Source: an uncultured Bacilli bacterium (lineage in GTDB: Bacteria; Bacillota_I; Bacilli_A; RF39; UBA660). Taken from it: a stretch of 64,000 nt of DNA. The position numbers and the translations under genes are program-made. Location of the stretch: contig CAJTLN010000002.1 in assembly GCA_910577505.1 (NCBI GenBank), forward strand, positions 1 through 64,000, given 5' to 3'. Positions 50,387-59,259 of this stretch are shown piece after piece. A model generated the notes under the pieces. It made no database searches. It saw only the letters and a list, made by a program, of their open reading frames with translations, and had not been told where the DNA came from. How positions within the stretch are numbered: position 1 is the stretch's first letter; every line of letters begins with the position of its first letter.

Positions 50387-53059
50387 ATGAATGCTATAAT
50401 AGAGAATTATAAAAATGAATTTATGAAATCATATAATTTAACTAGAAAGAAACTATATCCTTTACTAAAAGAAATGAGTGATATGGAGAAAGAGCTTGTT
50501 TTAAGTGACGATGAAGTTATAAAAAATATAACTTCCATTAATGATGATGAAATATTATCTATGTTTTTTAGAATGAGTCCTGCTAAAGTTCAAGAGATTA
50601 TTTGGCAAAATGAAGGATGTCAAAAAAGATTATTGGGAATAAAAAAGTTAGATTTGACAGATGAAAAAGCATTAAATAAAAGTCTTTATTTTTCTAAAGA
50701 AAGATTACGTCGTATTCAAGTATTTATTAAAGAAATAAAAAGTCGAAATATCTTAGATAATTTAGTAGATAATGTATATTTTCAAATAATAGTATTATTT
50801 TCTAAAGCATTACATAAAACAATATTATCTAGTATTGATTGTTATAGATTATTTGATAGTACAATAAATAGCGGAATTTATGATTTAGCAAATTATGGAA
50901 ATAAAAGACGTTGGGTGTCAATACTTAATTGTAGTTTTGAAGAAATTAAATTACCAAAAGATTATTTACAAGTTTTTAAAGAGCAAGATAAGCCTAATTT
51001 AGGATATTATCTTATTGATGATAGTGCAATAGTATCAATGTTAAGAAGTAAATGCTATCATATGAAAGAGGCAGGTAAAAAGGTAATATTTGATAAAAAA
51101 TTATTAGATATGCTAAGTATAAAAGACATATCTAGTATTTATAGTATGGCTGAAAAAGATTATAGTGATATTTTAGATGGTGTAGATAATATAAAAGAAT
51201 ATTTAATGGAAGTTGTTAATAAACGTTTAGCTAATGATACTGCTTTTGGTAAAGATTTTTTAGATTTAGCTTCAATAAATAATCCATTTCAATATTTGGT
51301 TTTTACAACTATTAAAGAAAAATCAAAGGCAGATTTAGATTTAAGAAAAAAATTTACTTTATTTTTACGCAATTATTTATTTAAAGGGGAATATAATGAA
51401 GAAGAAAATAGAACTATAGATATTTATATTGAAAATTCAGTTCTTAATTGTGATAAAATGGTTTTATCAACATTATTTGGGAATAATAGTGATTTAAAAA
51501 GTTTATTTCATTTAAAATTTAATCAAATATCATATAGTATGAATTATCTTGATGGAATAGATGTACATACAATATTTAAATTAAATGTTAAACAGATAAA
51601 TAAAATTGCTAAATTATTGGAAGATAAAACACAAGATGAATTATCAGATACTTATAGTAAAGCAATCAGAATGTATTTTGTTTTTGGACTTGATAGAAGT
51701 TTGTCTATTTTAAGTGGTACTTATGGTAAAGTTAGTAAAGCATTCTTAGATTGTGTAAGTAAGCTTGATATAAAAAATGTTACTCTTAAACAAGTAGGTA
51801 AAAAATATGAGCCAGTGTTAAATCAAGAATTTATTAATTTTTTGTTTACTGGAGATAACATTTTTGAATTATTTAAAAGTGGATCAACTTTTGAAACGAC
51901 TTGGTTTAATTTATTTAATGAATTCGAAGATATTAAAGAAACTTGTAAGGGACATATAACAATTAAACAAGCTGAAATAGTTTTAAAAGAAAAAATGAAA
52001 AATGTTAAATATACAGTAGAACCAGATTTATATCCGTTAGAAGACTATTTGTATGAGATTGGGTTAGGTAATAAAGCTAAGAAGACAAATGAAGAAGTTT
52101 ATGATGAAGTTGTTAAAGTCTATAAGCAACAACTAGAGAGAAAAAGTGCAACAATTCCTTATGTTAATGGTGTTGCTTCTAATGGCTATAGATATGAAGT
52201 AATGAGACTTGATGATGTTCTTGCCTATGTGTTAGGGTATAGAGCTGGATGTTGTATTAGAATTTTAGATATAGCTCATAATCATTTGTTACATGCTTTA
52301 TTATGTGAGAATGGAAGAATTTTATTAACTTATTCACCTAAAGGAGTACTTACATCTTTTTCACCATTAAAACGTAATGGAGAGTTATTAATTGCTAATA
52401 GTATTGAAGCAATTGAAGATAAGAGTCAAAATGTAGTTATGGCTTTTACTGCTGGTATTAGGGCTATAATGAATGAAACAAGAATACAAGAAGAAAGTGG
52501 ATATTTAAAAGTCGCTTGTATTGGAAGTGAAGCTTATTTAAAACCAGAGGGAAAAGAATGGCCACAATTTTTGCCAACGCCAACAATTTTAGAAAAAAAT
52601 GATGAGGTTTATGGAAGAACAGATCAATATCATAAAAAGCTTGATGTGATTATGATGGAAGATGGATTTGATTTAAGAAATTTAAAACTTGGTAAAGCTT
52701 CAGTTGAATATAAGGATAGAAGAAAGCCAATAAAGTCTTGTAAATTTAGTGATGATGCTGTTAGTATTGAAAAAATAGAAGTTGCTAAAATTGTTAATGC
52801 AATTAATTATAAAAATGCAGATGAAGAAATGAAGAAAAGATTTTATAAAACTAATATCCATTATATGGATTATGCTTTTTATAATGATGACTGGTATATA
52901 TTAATTGATAAAAGTGGTAAATTTTATTCTGGAGTTATTAAGGATAGTAGTGAAGCATTAAAAGAAATGCAAGCAACATTAGCTGTTATATCTGAAATAA
53001 GTAAAAAGAAAGATATGGATGAATATGTACTTTCCTTTAAAAATAAAAGTTTTAATTAA
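50387..53059 (+). CDS. Large uncharacterised protein between recA and rny
   Basis: About 890 residues from ATG 50387 (AGGGGGG site); a TATAAT at 50354 probably is the -10. Mostly helical and Lys/Asn/Leu-rich, without signal peptide, TM segment or repeats. The N-terminal two thirds show no motif I know. Residues about 595-760 are better structured: YRYEVMRLDDVLAYVLGYRAGCCIRILDIAHNHL (in parts: VLGYRAGCCIRILD, HNHLLHALLCENGRILL), then FSPLKRNGELLIANSIEA, a region faintly reminiscent of the Cys-Arg-Y block of PcfJ-like proteins; this is only a weak impression. A C-terminal segment has FYNDDWYILIDKSGKFYSG. Function unknown. Monocistronic with its own terminator. Confidence 0.75.
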   Translation: MNAIIENYKNEFMKSYNLTRKKLYPLLKEMSDMEKELVLSDDEVIKNITSINDDEILSMFFRMSPAKVQEIIWQNEGCQKRLLGIKKLDLTDEKALNKSLYFSKERLRRIQVFIKEIKSRNILDNLVDNVYFQIIVLFSKALHKTILSSIDCYRLFDSTINSGIYDLANYGNKRRWVSILNCSFEEIKLPKDYLQVFKEQDKPNLGYYLIDDSAIVSMLRSKCYHMKEAGKKVIFDKKLLDMLSIKDISSIYSMAEKDYSDILDGVDNIKEYLMEVVNKRLANDTAFGKDFLDLASINNPFQYLVFTTIKEKSKADLDLRKKFTLFLRNYLFKGEYNEEENRTIDIYIENSVLNCDKMVLSTLFGNNSDLKSLFHLKFNQISYSMNYLDGIDVHTIFKLNVKQINKIAKLLEDKTQDELSDTYSKAIRMYFVFGLDRSLSILSGTYGKVSKAFLDCVSKLDIKNVTLKQVGKKYEPVLNQEFINFLFTGDNIFELFKSGSTFETTWFNLFNEFEDIKETCKGHITIKQAEIVLKEKMKNVKYTVEPDLYPLEDYLYEIGLGNKAKKTNEEVYDEVVKVYKQQLERKSATIPYVNGVASNGYRYEVMRLDDVLAYVLGYRAGCCIRILDIAHNHLLHALLCENGRILLTYSPKGVLTSFSPLKRNGELLIANSIEAIEDKSQNVVMAFTAGIRAIMNETRIQEESGYLKVACIGSEAYLKPEGKEWPQFLPTPTILEKNDEVYGRTDQYHKKLDVIMMEDGFDLRNLKLGKASVEYKDRRKPIKSCKFSDDAVSIEKIEVAKIVNAINYKNADEEMKKRFYKTNIHYMDYAFYNDDWYILIDKSGKFYSGVIKDSSEALKEMQATLAVISEISKKKDMDEYVLSFKNKSFN

Positions 53060-53087
53060 AAAATACTGTTTGACAGTATTTTTTTAA
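53058..53087 (+). terminator. Intrinsic terminator
   Basis: AAAAATACTGT pairs with ACAGTATTTTT across a TTTG-type loop and runs into T residues. Confidence 0.87.
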
Positions 53088-53123
53088 TAGATATAATTGG
53101 TTTATAGTAGGAGGAGTACAAAA

Positions 53124-53351
53124 ATGATTGCAGAATATATAAAAATGGAATGGGATACTAAATTAGGATTTAGTTCAGATGTTGGAGGACTTGATTTACA
53201 AGCAAAGACTACGGTTGTTCCTTATAAGTCAGTTGTAATTGCAAGAAATCAAGAAATAGGACAGATAACAGGAAGAATTCATAAAGATTCATATGATTTA
53301 ACTGTTAATTTGGTTAATAATGAGAGTTATGTTGTTAGAACAAAATACTAA
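53124..53351 (+). CDS. Small uncharacterised protein
   Basis: 75 residues from ATG 53124, supported by GGAGGAG nine bases upstream; the frame upstream of it is non-coding. Beta-rich pattern (FSSDVGGLDLQAKTTVVPYK, SVVIARNQEIGQITGRIH, DLTVNLVNNESYVVRTKY). No cysteines, signal peptide or TM segment. No family recognised. It overlaps a second short frame by 32 bases and lies in a run of three small overlapping frames, so they are probably translationally coupled. Confidence 0.65.
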   Translation: MIAEYIKMEWDTKLGFSSDVGGLDLQAKTTVVPYKSVVIARNQEIGQITGRIHKDSYDLTVNLVNNESYVVRTKY

Positions 53352-53436
53352 TTTGGGGACAATAGAAAGTGTTGCTTCAATGGTCGGCCAGATGGTTAAG
53401 GAAAAATCTACTGATGCATTATATGAAACATGGTAG
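53320..53436 (+). CDS. Possible 38-residue coupled peptide
   Basis: A short frame overlapping the end of the previous gene and the first codons of the next one. It begins MRVMLLEQNTNLGTIESVA (alternative start ATG 53329) and ends YETW. No strong ribosome site of its own, but the overlap on both sides is what coupled translation looks like. The amphipathic helix SVASMVGQMVKEK is the only structure. It may instead be a decayed piece of a neighbouring gene. Confidence 0.3.
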   Translation: MRVMLLEQNTNLGTIESVASMVGQMVKEKSTDALYETW

Positions 53437-53831
53437 TAATGATATCAAAAAGAATGCCTGTTATAAACGGTAAATCAAGATATACAATGTATATGATTAG
53501 CGATGAATGGTCTAAATATGTTATTTTATTATGTACTATTATGCATAATATTAATTATGATGAAAATGATTTTCAAAAGCTTGGGGTACAAAGTAATAAA
53601 ATAAATACTTTCCAAACTGGTTTGAAAGAAGAATATAATCCTAATTTTAAAAATGATATTATAGCTAAAGAAGGAGCTAATAATTTGCCAGATAATATGA
53701 CTTTAGTTCAAGAAAGAGTAAAGGATAGTCAAAATACTTTTATGATAAAGTTTAAAAAAATAGCTTCCATTATATTTATAGTTGGATTTATAGCTTTATT
53801 TGTTTATTTATTTTGTTTTGCTTCTAAATAA
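53430..53831 (+). CDS. Small C-terminally anchored membrane protein
   Basis: 133 residues from ATG 53430 (or 53439); the ribosome site is weak, and the start overlaps the stop of the preceding short frame, which suggests coupling. A soluble N-terminal part (SRYTMYMISDEWSKYVILL, NNLPDNMTLVQERVKD) is followed by one C-terminal TM segment (about 110-131, IASIIFIVGFIALFVYLFCF) and a short tail, the layout of a tail-anchored protein facing the cytoplasm. Family not recognised. Confidence 0.6.
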   Translation: MVVMISKRMPVINGKSRYTMYMISDEWSKYVILLCTIMHNINYDENDFQKLGVQSNKINTFQTGLKEEYNPNFKNDIIAKEGANNLPDNMTLVQERVKDSQNTFMIKFKKIASIIFIVGFIALFVYLFCFASK

Positions 53832-53840
53832 TATTTGTAA

Positions 53841-53874
53841 AAAAGAATATTCATTTTTCGAATATTCTTTTTTA
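53841..53874 (+). terminator. Intrinsic terminator
   Basis: AAAAGAATATTC pairs with GAATATTCTTTT across a seven-base loop, then T residues. Confidence 0.87.
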
Positions 53875-53969
53875 TTGAAAAAACTGAAAAAGTTTTTTAT
53901 AATAGGTTTATAGATGATTAGATTGTTATAATTTATAATTTTTCTATAAAATAGATATGGAGGTACAAA

Positions 53970-55523
53970 ATGGACAAAACGATAATGGCCATTTTAGCAC
54001 TTCTTGTGGGGATTTTTTTAGGAGTTATTATAATCCTAGTTGTTAATTATATTCGTAATAAAAATAACGAAAATAAAGCAGCTAAGATAATTGATCGTGC
54101 AAAAAAAGAAGCTGAGAAGCAAAAAAGAGATTCTATTTTAGAATTGAAAGAAGAATCTTATCGTTTGAAACAAGAAACAGATAAGGAAATTAAAGAGAAA
54201 AAAGCAGAAATAAAAGATTCAGAAGATAGATTGCTTCAAAGAGAAAAAAATCTTGATAAAAGGGAAGAAATTTTACAAAATAGAGATGCACTATTAGATC
54301 AAAAAGATAATAATTTACTTAATAAACAAAAAGAATTACAAGAAAAAGAAGCTAAAATTGACGAATTATTAAAGAGTGAAATGGAGCAATTGGAGTCAAT
54401 TGCAAAATTTTCAAAAGAAAAAGCTCATGATTTAATCATGAAAAGAGTAGAAGAAAATATGTCGCTAGAGATAGCTGATTATATTAAGGAACGTGAAACA
54501 GAAGCTAAATTAAAAGCTAATGAAGTAGCTAAAGGTTTAATAGTTGCTAGTATGCAAAGATATGCTAATGATGTAACTAATGAACAAACTGTTAGTACAA
54601 TTACTTTACCTAATGATGAAATGAAAGGTAGATTAATAGGTAGAGAAGGAAGAAATATAAGAACTATTGAATCAGTAACAGGAGTAGATTTAATTATAGA
54701 TGATACACCTGAAGCAATAGTTATTTCATCTTTTGATCCTTTAAGAAGAGAAATTGCTAAGATTACTATAGAAACATTAATAAAGGATGGAAGAATTCAT
54801 CCAGCTAGAATTGAAGAAGTTTATGATAAAGTATCTAAGGATATGAGTGAAAAGATTACTGAAATGGGTAATGAAACTTGTTATGAGCTTGGCTTAACTA
54901 AAGTTGATCCTAAGTTAGTTAATTTAATTGGTAGATTAAATTTTAGAACAAGTTATGGTCAAAATGCATTACAACATTCTATTGAAGTTGGACATTTATG
55001 TGGTTTAATGGCTGCTGAGTTAGGTGAAAATGTTACTTTAGCAAAACGTGCTGGTTTATTACATGATATTGGTAAGGCGATTGATTTTGAAGTTGAAGGA
55101 AGTCATGTTGAACTTGGTGAAGAAGTTGCTAAGAAATATCATGAGGATCCTGTTGTAATAAATGCAATCAAATCTCATCATGGAGATATAGAAGCAAATA
55201 GTGTAATTTCTGTCTTAGTACAAGTTGCTGATACTTTATCAGCTGCTAGACCTGGGGCAAGAAATGATTCATTAGAAAACTATATTAAGAGATTAGAACA
55301 ATTAGAAGAAATTGGAAATAGTTTTGATGGTGTAGAAAAAACATTTGCAATGCAAGCAGGTAGAGAAGTTCGAGTAATGGTTAAACCTGATCAAATAGAC
55401 GATTCACAAAGTTATAAGATAGCTCGTGAAATGAAAGAAAAAATTGAAAATGAAATGCAATATCCTGGTACTATTAAAATTACAGTTATCAGAGAAACAA
55501 GAGCACAAGAAGAAGCTAAATAG
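53970..55523 (+). CDS. rny: Ribonuclease Y
   Basis: Membrane-bound endoribonuclease that starts mRNA decay in Bacillota. 517 residues: N-terminal TM anchor (about 5-27, MAILALLVGIFLGVIIILVV), a long coiled coil (30-190), a KH domain (MKGRLIGREGRNIRTIESV, near 215-235), and an HD hydrolase domain (AGLLHDIGKAID, near 362; SHHGD; VQVADTLSAARPGAR). The family length is ~520. In B. subtilis rny lies downstream of recA; here the unknown large gene and three small frames are in between. Confidence 0.97.
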   Translation: MDKTIMAILALLVGIFLGVIIILVVNYIRNKNNENKAAKIIDRAKKEAEKQKRDSILELKEESYRLKQETDKEIKEKKAEIKDSEDRLLQREKNLDKREEILQNRDALLDQKDNNLLNKQKELQEKEAKIDELLKSEMEQLESIAKFSKEKAHDLIMKRVEENMSLEIADYIKERETEAKLKANEVAKGLIVASMQRYANDVTNEQTVSTITLPNDEMKGRLIGREGRNIRTIESVTGVDLIIDDTPEAIVISSFDPLRREIAKITIETLIKDGRIHPARIEEVYDKVSKDMSEKITEMGNETCYELGLTKVDPKLVNLIGRLNFRTSYGQNALQHSIEVGHLCGLMAAELGENVTLAKRAGLLHDIGKAIDFEVEGSHVELGEEVAKKYHEDPVVINAIKSHHGDIEANSVISVLVQVADTLSAARPGARNDSLENYIKRLEQLEEIGNSFDGVEKTFAMQAGREVRVMVKPDQIDDSQSYKIAREMKEKIENEMQYPGTIKITVIRETRAQEEAK

Positions 55524-55536
55524 TTTCTTCTTTTAT
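55507..55536 (+). terminator. Intrinsic terminator of rny
   Basis: AGAAGAAGCTA pairs imperfectly with TAGTTTCTTCT around the stop codon, followed by TTTTATT. Confidence 0.68.
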
Positions 55537-55540
55537 TGTG

Positions 55541-55569
55541 CAAATAAAAAGATGAGTTTTACTCATCTT
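55541..55569 (-). terminator. Intrinsic terminator of the VanY-like gene
   Basis: On the minus strand AAGATGAGT pairs with ACTCATCTT across AAA and is followed by TTTATTTG. Confidence 0.8.
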
Positions 55570-56587
55570 ATGATAGATTACGAGGATTATTAAATCTTAT
55601 AAAGTATTCATAGTATTCTTCAAAAGTAATATCGTTTTCGTAAATATATTTAGCAGCACTTTCACCAACGTAGCGATAATGCCATGGTTCATATTGGTAT
55701 CCAGTTATATATTCTTTATTTTCTGGGAATCTGATTATAAAGCCATATTTATGAGCGTTTTTACTTACCCAAGTAAATGATTTTGTTTTTGAATAATCAT
55801 CATTTGTAAAAGGGTAATCACGGATATCAAAAGCATAACCTGTTTGATGTTCTGAATATCCAGCACGAGCAGAATAGGTATCAGCAAGACTAACTCCATC
55901 TTTATTAACCCATCCTTGATAAATACTAATTTGTTTTTCATAACTACGATATGCTGAATTTATCTTGAAACCATAACCAGCCTTTTCTGCATCATTATAC
56001 ATTTTTAAAAAGGCTTCATAACATTCTTTAGATAATTGAAATTCATAACCATATAAATTGTATTTTGCATCAACATTTATTAAATGTTCTCCTTTATAAT
56101 TTCCGTTGCTGTAGTAATGTTTATTTAGAATAACAAATTTTCCTAAAGTATCATCCGTTTTTTCAGTATTGGTATAAAATTCTGTATCTAGGTGGGAATT
56201 AACTCTGGTAATAATTTCTTTAGAATCTAAAGTAGGATTATTATTAAAATATGTAACGTACTTTTCTAAATATTCGTCGATATAATATTTTTCATTGATA
56301 ATATTTATAGCTAGTTTATTATCGATTTCTTTATCAATTAAATAATTTATATTTTTTTCATTAAGTTCTTTTTTGATTAAGTCTATATCTTCATCTGAAT
56401 AATTTAAAGAAGATAATTTTTTCTTAATTTCATCTTTATTGTCATTTAATATTGGAATATCAAAAGAATTACGTTTTTCTTCATACTTTTTGTAAATAGT
56501 TATAGAGCTATAACCTACAATTATAACTAGTAGAAATAAAAGTGGGTATTTAAAAATTTTCTTCATTTTTTTCTTTCTTTTTGTCAT
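55568..56587 (-). CDS. VanY-family D-alanyl-D-alanine carboxypeptidase
   Basis: 339 residues from ATG 56587 (AGGTGAT site). Lys-rich N-terminus, one TM anchor (about 12-30, YPLLFLLVIIVGYSSITIY), a ~150-residue helical region with LNYSDEDIDLI and then a zinc-dependent peptidase of the M15B (VanY) type: INSAYRSYEKQISIY (near 209), YSEHQTGYAFDI (SxHxxGxAxD, zinc His and Asp, near 244) and EPWHYRYVG (catalytic region and third zinc ligand, near 297). It trims the terminal D-Ala of peptidoglycan stems outside the cell. Vancomycin resistance genes are not nearby, so a housekeeping role is likely. Divergently transcribed from the CAT-like gene. Confidence 0.92.
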   Translation of the reverse strand: MTKRKKKMKKIFKYPLLFLLVIIVGYSSITIYKKYEEKRNSFDIPILNDNKDEIKKKLSSLNYSDEDIDLIKKELNEKNINYLIDKEIDNKLAINIINEKYYIDEYLEKYVTYFNNNPTLDSKEIITRVNSHLDTEFYTNTEKTDDTLGKFVILNKHYYSNGNYKGEHLINVDAKYNLYGYEFQLSKECYEAFLKMYNDAEKAGYGFKINSAYRSYEKQISIYQGWVNKDGVSLADTYSARAGYSEHQTGYAFDIRDYPFTNDDYSKTKSFTWVSKNAHKYGFIIRFPENKEYITGYQYEPWHYRYVGESAAKYIYENDITFEEYYEYFIRFNNPRNLS

Positions 56588-56649
56588 ATTATCACCTATT
56601 ATATTTTAACATATTTATTAAAATATGTATTTATAAGAGAGGTGATTTG

Positions 56650-57252
56650 ATGAAAGAACTTGAAAATTTTAAAAGAGATGTAATATTTCAAAGATATAAT
56701 AATATGCAAAATCCTTTTATTATAATGACAATTCCTATTAAAATAACTAACTTGGTTAAGTATTGTAAGATACATAAATATTTTTATGCAATGTTTGGTT
56801 ATTTAATTGGAGAGATGGTTAATGAAATAGAAGAATTTAGATATAGATATATTGATGGAAAGTATTATCTTTGTGATAAGGTCGGAGTTAGTTATACAGA
56901 GAAAACAGATGATGAAATAGTATTCTTTGATTGTTTTGAAAGTGATAAAGATAAATTTATTAAAGAATATGAAGAAAAGAGAAAAAAAGTTTTATCATCA
57001 AAAAAATCAACATCAAGTGAAGAAAATGATGTTATTTGGGTTTCTTGTGAACCTTGGTTTAATTTTTCTTCTTTAGTTGCTCCTTTTGATAAAAATATAA
57101 CTATTCCACAATTTATTTGGGATGCTTATATTGAAAAAGATGGTGAGTATTATTGCAATTTAATGATTATGATTCATCATGGTTTTGCTGATGGGCAACA
57201 CATTAGTAAATTTTTGAAAATATTAGATGATAAAATAAATAATTTAAAATAA
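56650..57252 (+). CDS. Chloramphenicol acetyltransferase-like (CatA fold) protein
   Basis: 200 residues from ATG 56650 (AGAGGTGAT site); the longer frame from 56581 lies in promoter sequence. The CAT family core is present: RYIDGKYYLCDKVGVSYT, VSCEPWFNFSSL, the strand-loop with PQFIW and the catalytic His motif IMIHHGFADGQHISKFL (HHxxxDGxH, near 177). Several chloramphenicol-contact residues of true CATs are not clearly present, and many chromosomal relatives act on other substrates, so resistance should not be assumed. Monocistronic. Confidence 0.82.
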   Translation: MKELENFKRDVIFQRYNNMQNPFIIMTIPIKITNLVKYCKIHKYFYAMFGYLIGEMVNEIEEFRYRYIDGKYYLCDKVGVSYTEKTDDEIVFFDCFESDKDKFIKEYEEKRKKVLSSKKSTSSEENDVIWVSCEPWFNFSSLVAPFDKNITIPQFIWDAYIEKDGEYYCNLMIMIHHGFADGQHISKFLKILDDKINNLK

Positions 57253-57279
57253 AATAGGAGTTTTTAACTCCTATTTTTG
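57250..57279. terminator. Bidirectional terminator between the CAT-like gene and RNase J
   Basis: AAAATAGGAGTT pairs with AACTCCTATTTT; A run on one side and T run on the other let it serve both converging genes. Confidence 0.85.
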
Positions 57280-58950
57280 TGTTTCACGAACTTCCATAAT
57301 AACTGGTAAAACGATTGGACGACGACCGGTTAGTGTATTAATAAATGGATGTAGTTCTAAAATAATTTGATTTTTCAAATCTGTATAACTATAAGTATTT
57401 TCTCTTAAAAATTTATTAACAATTTCTGTTGTTTTCTTTTCAATTTGGTTAATTAGTTCAGCATTTTCATTTACTAAAACAAATCCTCTAGTAGTAATGT
57501 TTGGTTTTATTAATAATTTTCGTGTTAGGGGATTAATATTTAGAATTGTAATTAAAATTCCATCGCGACTCATTAATTTACGATCTTTAATAACTACTGA
57601 TCCAACTTCTCCAATACGTGAACCATCAACATATACGTCACCAGCAGTAACTGATGGACCACGATGAACTCCTTCATTATCAAGGATTAGAGAATCACCA
57701 TTATTCATAATGAAAATATTCTCACGTTTAACATCACATGATACAGCAAGTTCTGAATGACTTTTTAGCATACGATATTCACCATGCATTGGCATGAAAT
57801 ATTCTGGTTTAATAAGTCTTAACATAAGTTTTAATTCTTCTTGTTTAGCATGACCTGATGTGTGGATATCACTAAATTCAGAATTTGTTATAACTCTAAC
57901 ACCTTTTAAATATAATTTATTTATTATTCTATTAATACCAGCAGCATTACCTGGAATAGGATTAGATGAGAAAACTACTAAATCATCTGGCATTAAAGAA
58001 ATCTGTTTATGAGTTCCATTAGCTATTCTTGATAAAGCTGCAAGTGGTTCACCTTGAGAACCAGTACATAAAATACATATTTCATTTTTCTTTAAATTTT
58101 TAGCAGTATTAGAGTCAATAAAAATTGATTTGTCTGTTAATAGTCCATTGTTTAACGCTAAATTAGTAGCTGTTTCCATTGAACGACCAAATACAATTAT
58201 TTTACGATTGTTCTTACGGCATGTTTCAACGATATGTTTAACACGATAAATATTAGATGCAAATGTTGCGATAATAATACGTCCGTTATAACCGTTAACA
58301 ATATCAGATAAAGCTTCATCTACTGAGTTTTCTGATTTAGAGAATCCTTCTGATAAGGCATTAGTACTATCACTCAATAATAATTTAACTCCTTCAGCAC
58401 CAATTTTGGCCATTTTATGTAAATCAGCCATTGGACCAATTGGTGTTAAATCAAATTTAAAGTCTCCTGTTGATACAATAGTACCATTTGGAGTGTGAAG
58501 AACTATACCAAAACTATCTGGGATAGAGTGAGTAGTAGCAATAAATTCGATATCAAAATATTTTGTTTTAATTCTAGTATCAGAATTAATTGTTTCTAAA
58601 TTTTTATAACCAATACCACGATCTTCTAATTTGTTTTTTATTAAATCTATAGATGTTTTGGCTCCATAGATTACAGGAATATTAACGCTTTGTAGAAGAA
58701 AAGAAATTCCTCCGATATGATCTTCATGACCATGTGTAATTAATAAACCTTTTATTTTATCTTCATTTTGTTTTAAATATGTTACGTCTTGTATTACATA
58801 ATCGACACCTAAAAGGTCACTTTCTGGAAAAATGACACCGGCATCGATTATGAATATTTCTTCTTTATGTGTAAAAACATACATGTTTTTACCGACTTCT
58901 CCTAAGCCACCTAAAGCAATGACAGACGTAAAGCTGTCTTTATTATTCAT
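57271..58950 (-). CDS. Ribonuclease J
   Basis: 559-residue metallo-beta-lactamase/beta-CASP RNase with 5'-exonuclease and endonuclease activity in RNA decay and rRNA maturation. Motifs: ALGGLGEVGKNMYVF, the zinc site LLITHGHEDHIGGI (near 69-82), VSTGDFKFDLTP, the beta-CASP part with FSSNPIPGNAAGIN and HTSGHAKQEELKLM, and the C-terminal domain. GAAAGGAAG site. One copy only here, so it may be J1 or J2; its complete zinc motif favours a catalytic J1-type enzyme. Confidence 0.95.
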   Translation of the reverse strand: MNNKDSFTSVIALGGLGEVGKNMYVFTHKEEIFIIDAGVIFPESDLLGVDYVIQDVTYLKQNEDKIKGLLITHGHEDHIGGISFLLQSVNIPVIYGAKTSIDLIKNKLEDRGIGYKNLETINSDTRIKTKYFDIEFIATTHSIPDSFGIVLHTPNGTIVSTGDFKFDLTPIGPMADLHKMAKIGAEGVKLLLSDSTNALSEGFSKSENSVDEALSDIVNGYNGRIIIATFASNIYRVKHIVETCRKNNRKIIVFGRSMETATNLALNNGLLTDKSIFIDSNTAKNLKKNEICILCTGSQGEPLAALSRIANGTHKQISLMPDDLVVFSSNPIPGNAAGINRIINKLYLKGVRVITNSEFSDIHTSGHAKQEELKLMLRLIKPEYFMPMHGEYRMLKSHSELAVSCDVKRENIFIMNNGDSLILDNEGVHRGPSVTAGDVYVDGSRIGEVGSVVIKDRKLMSRDGILITILNINPLTRKLLIKPNITTRGFVLVNENAELINQIEKKTTEIVNKFLRENTYSYTDLKNQIILELHPFINTLTGRRPIVLPVIMEVRETQK

Positions 58951-59070
58951 AATATCTTCCTTTCAATTACATAAAAATAAAAAGTATTAGTTCTTCGCTA
59001 TAGATAATTATATATCAAAAAGGTGAAAAAGTCTAGTTGTATGTTATATTCCTTGTATGGAGTGTTAAGT

Positions 59071-59193
59071 ATGGAATTAATTTTAAAAGGTAAATATAAA
59101 GGTGAAGTGATTGATTTTCCAGATAGAGTAAAATTTAAGAATAAAGAAGCAGATAATACAGAGGAATTTATCAAGTTATTAAAGAAGCCATAA
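59071..59193 (+). CDS. Possible 40-residue protein upstream of ftsY
   Basis: Short frame with GGAG eight bases before ATG 59071, ending at TAA 59191-59193. The product starts MELILKGKYKGEVIDFPDRV and ends FIKLLKKP: a beta hairpin-like start and a helical end, strongly charged. A terminator follows at once, which supports a separate transcript. No family recognised. Confidence 0.5.
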   Translation: MELILKGKYKGEVIDFPDRVKFKNKEADNTEEFIKLLKKP

Positions 59194-59212
59194 AATATTT
59201 TAGCTTTTTTAT
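59184..59212 (+). terminator. Intrinsic terminator after the small frame
   Basis: AAGC plus TAAAAT pairs with ATTTTA plus GCTT with a two-base bulge, followed by six T residues. Confidence 0.65.
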
Positions 59213-59259
59213 TATGGAAAAATAAAGGAAGTTAAGGTATACTAATTATGGTGATATAA

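Noticed and set aside
56650..57252. Vancomycin or chloramphenicol resistance locus (VanY-like plus CAT-like)
   Set aside because: Neither vanHAX genes nor mobile flanks are present, and both proteins are divergent chromosomal family members.
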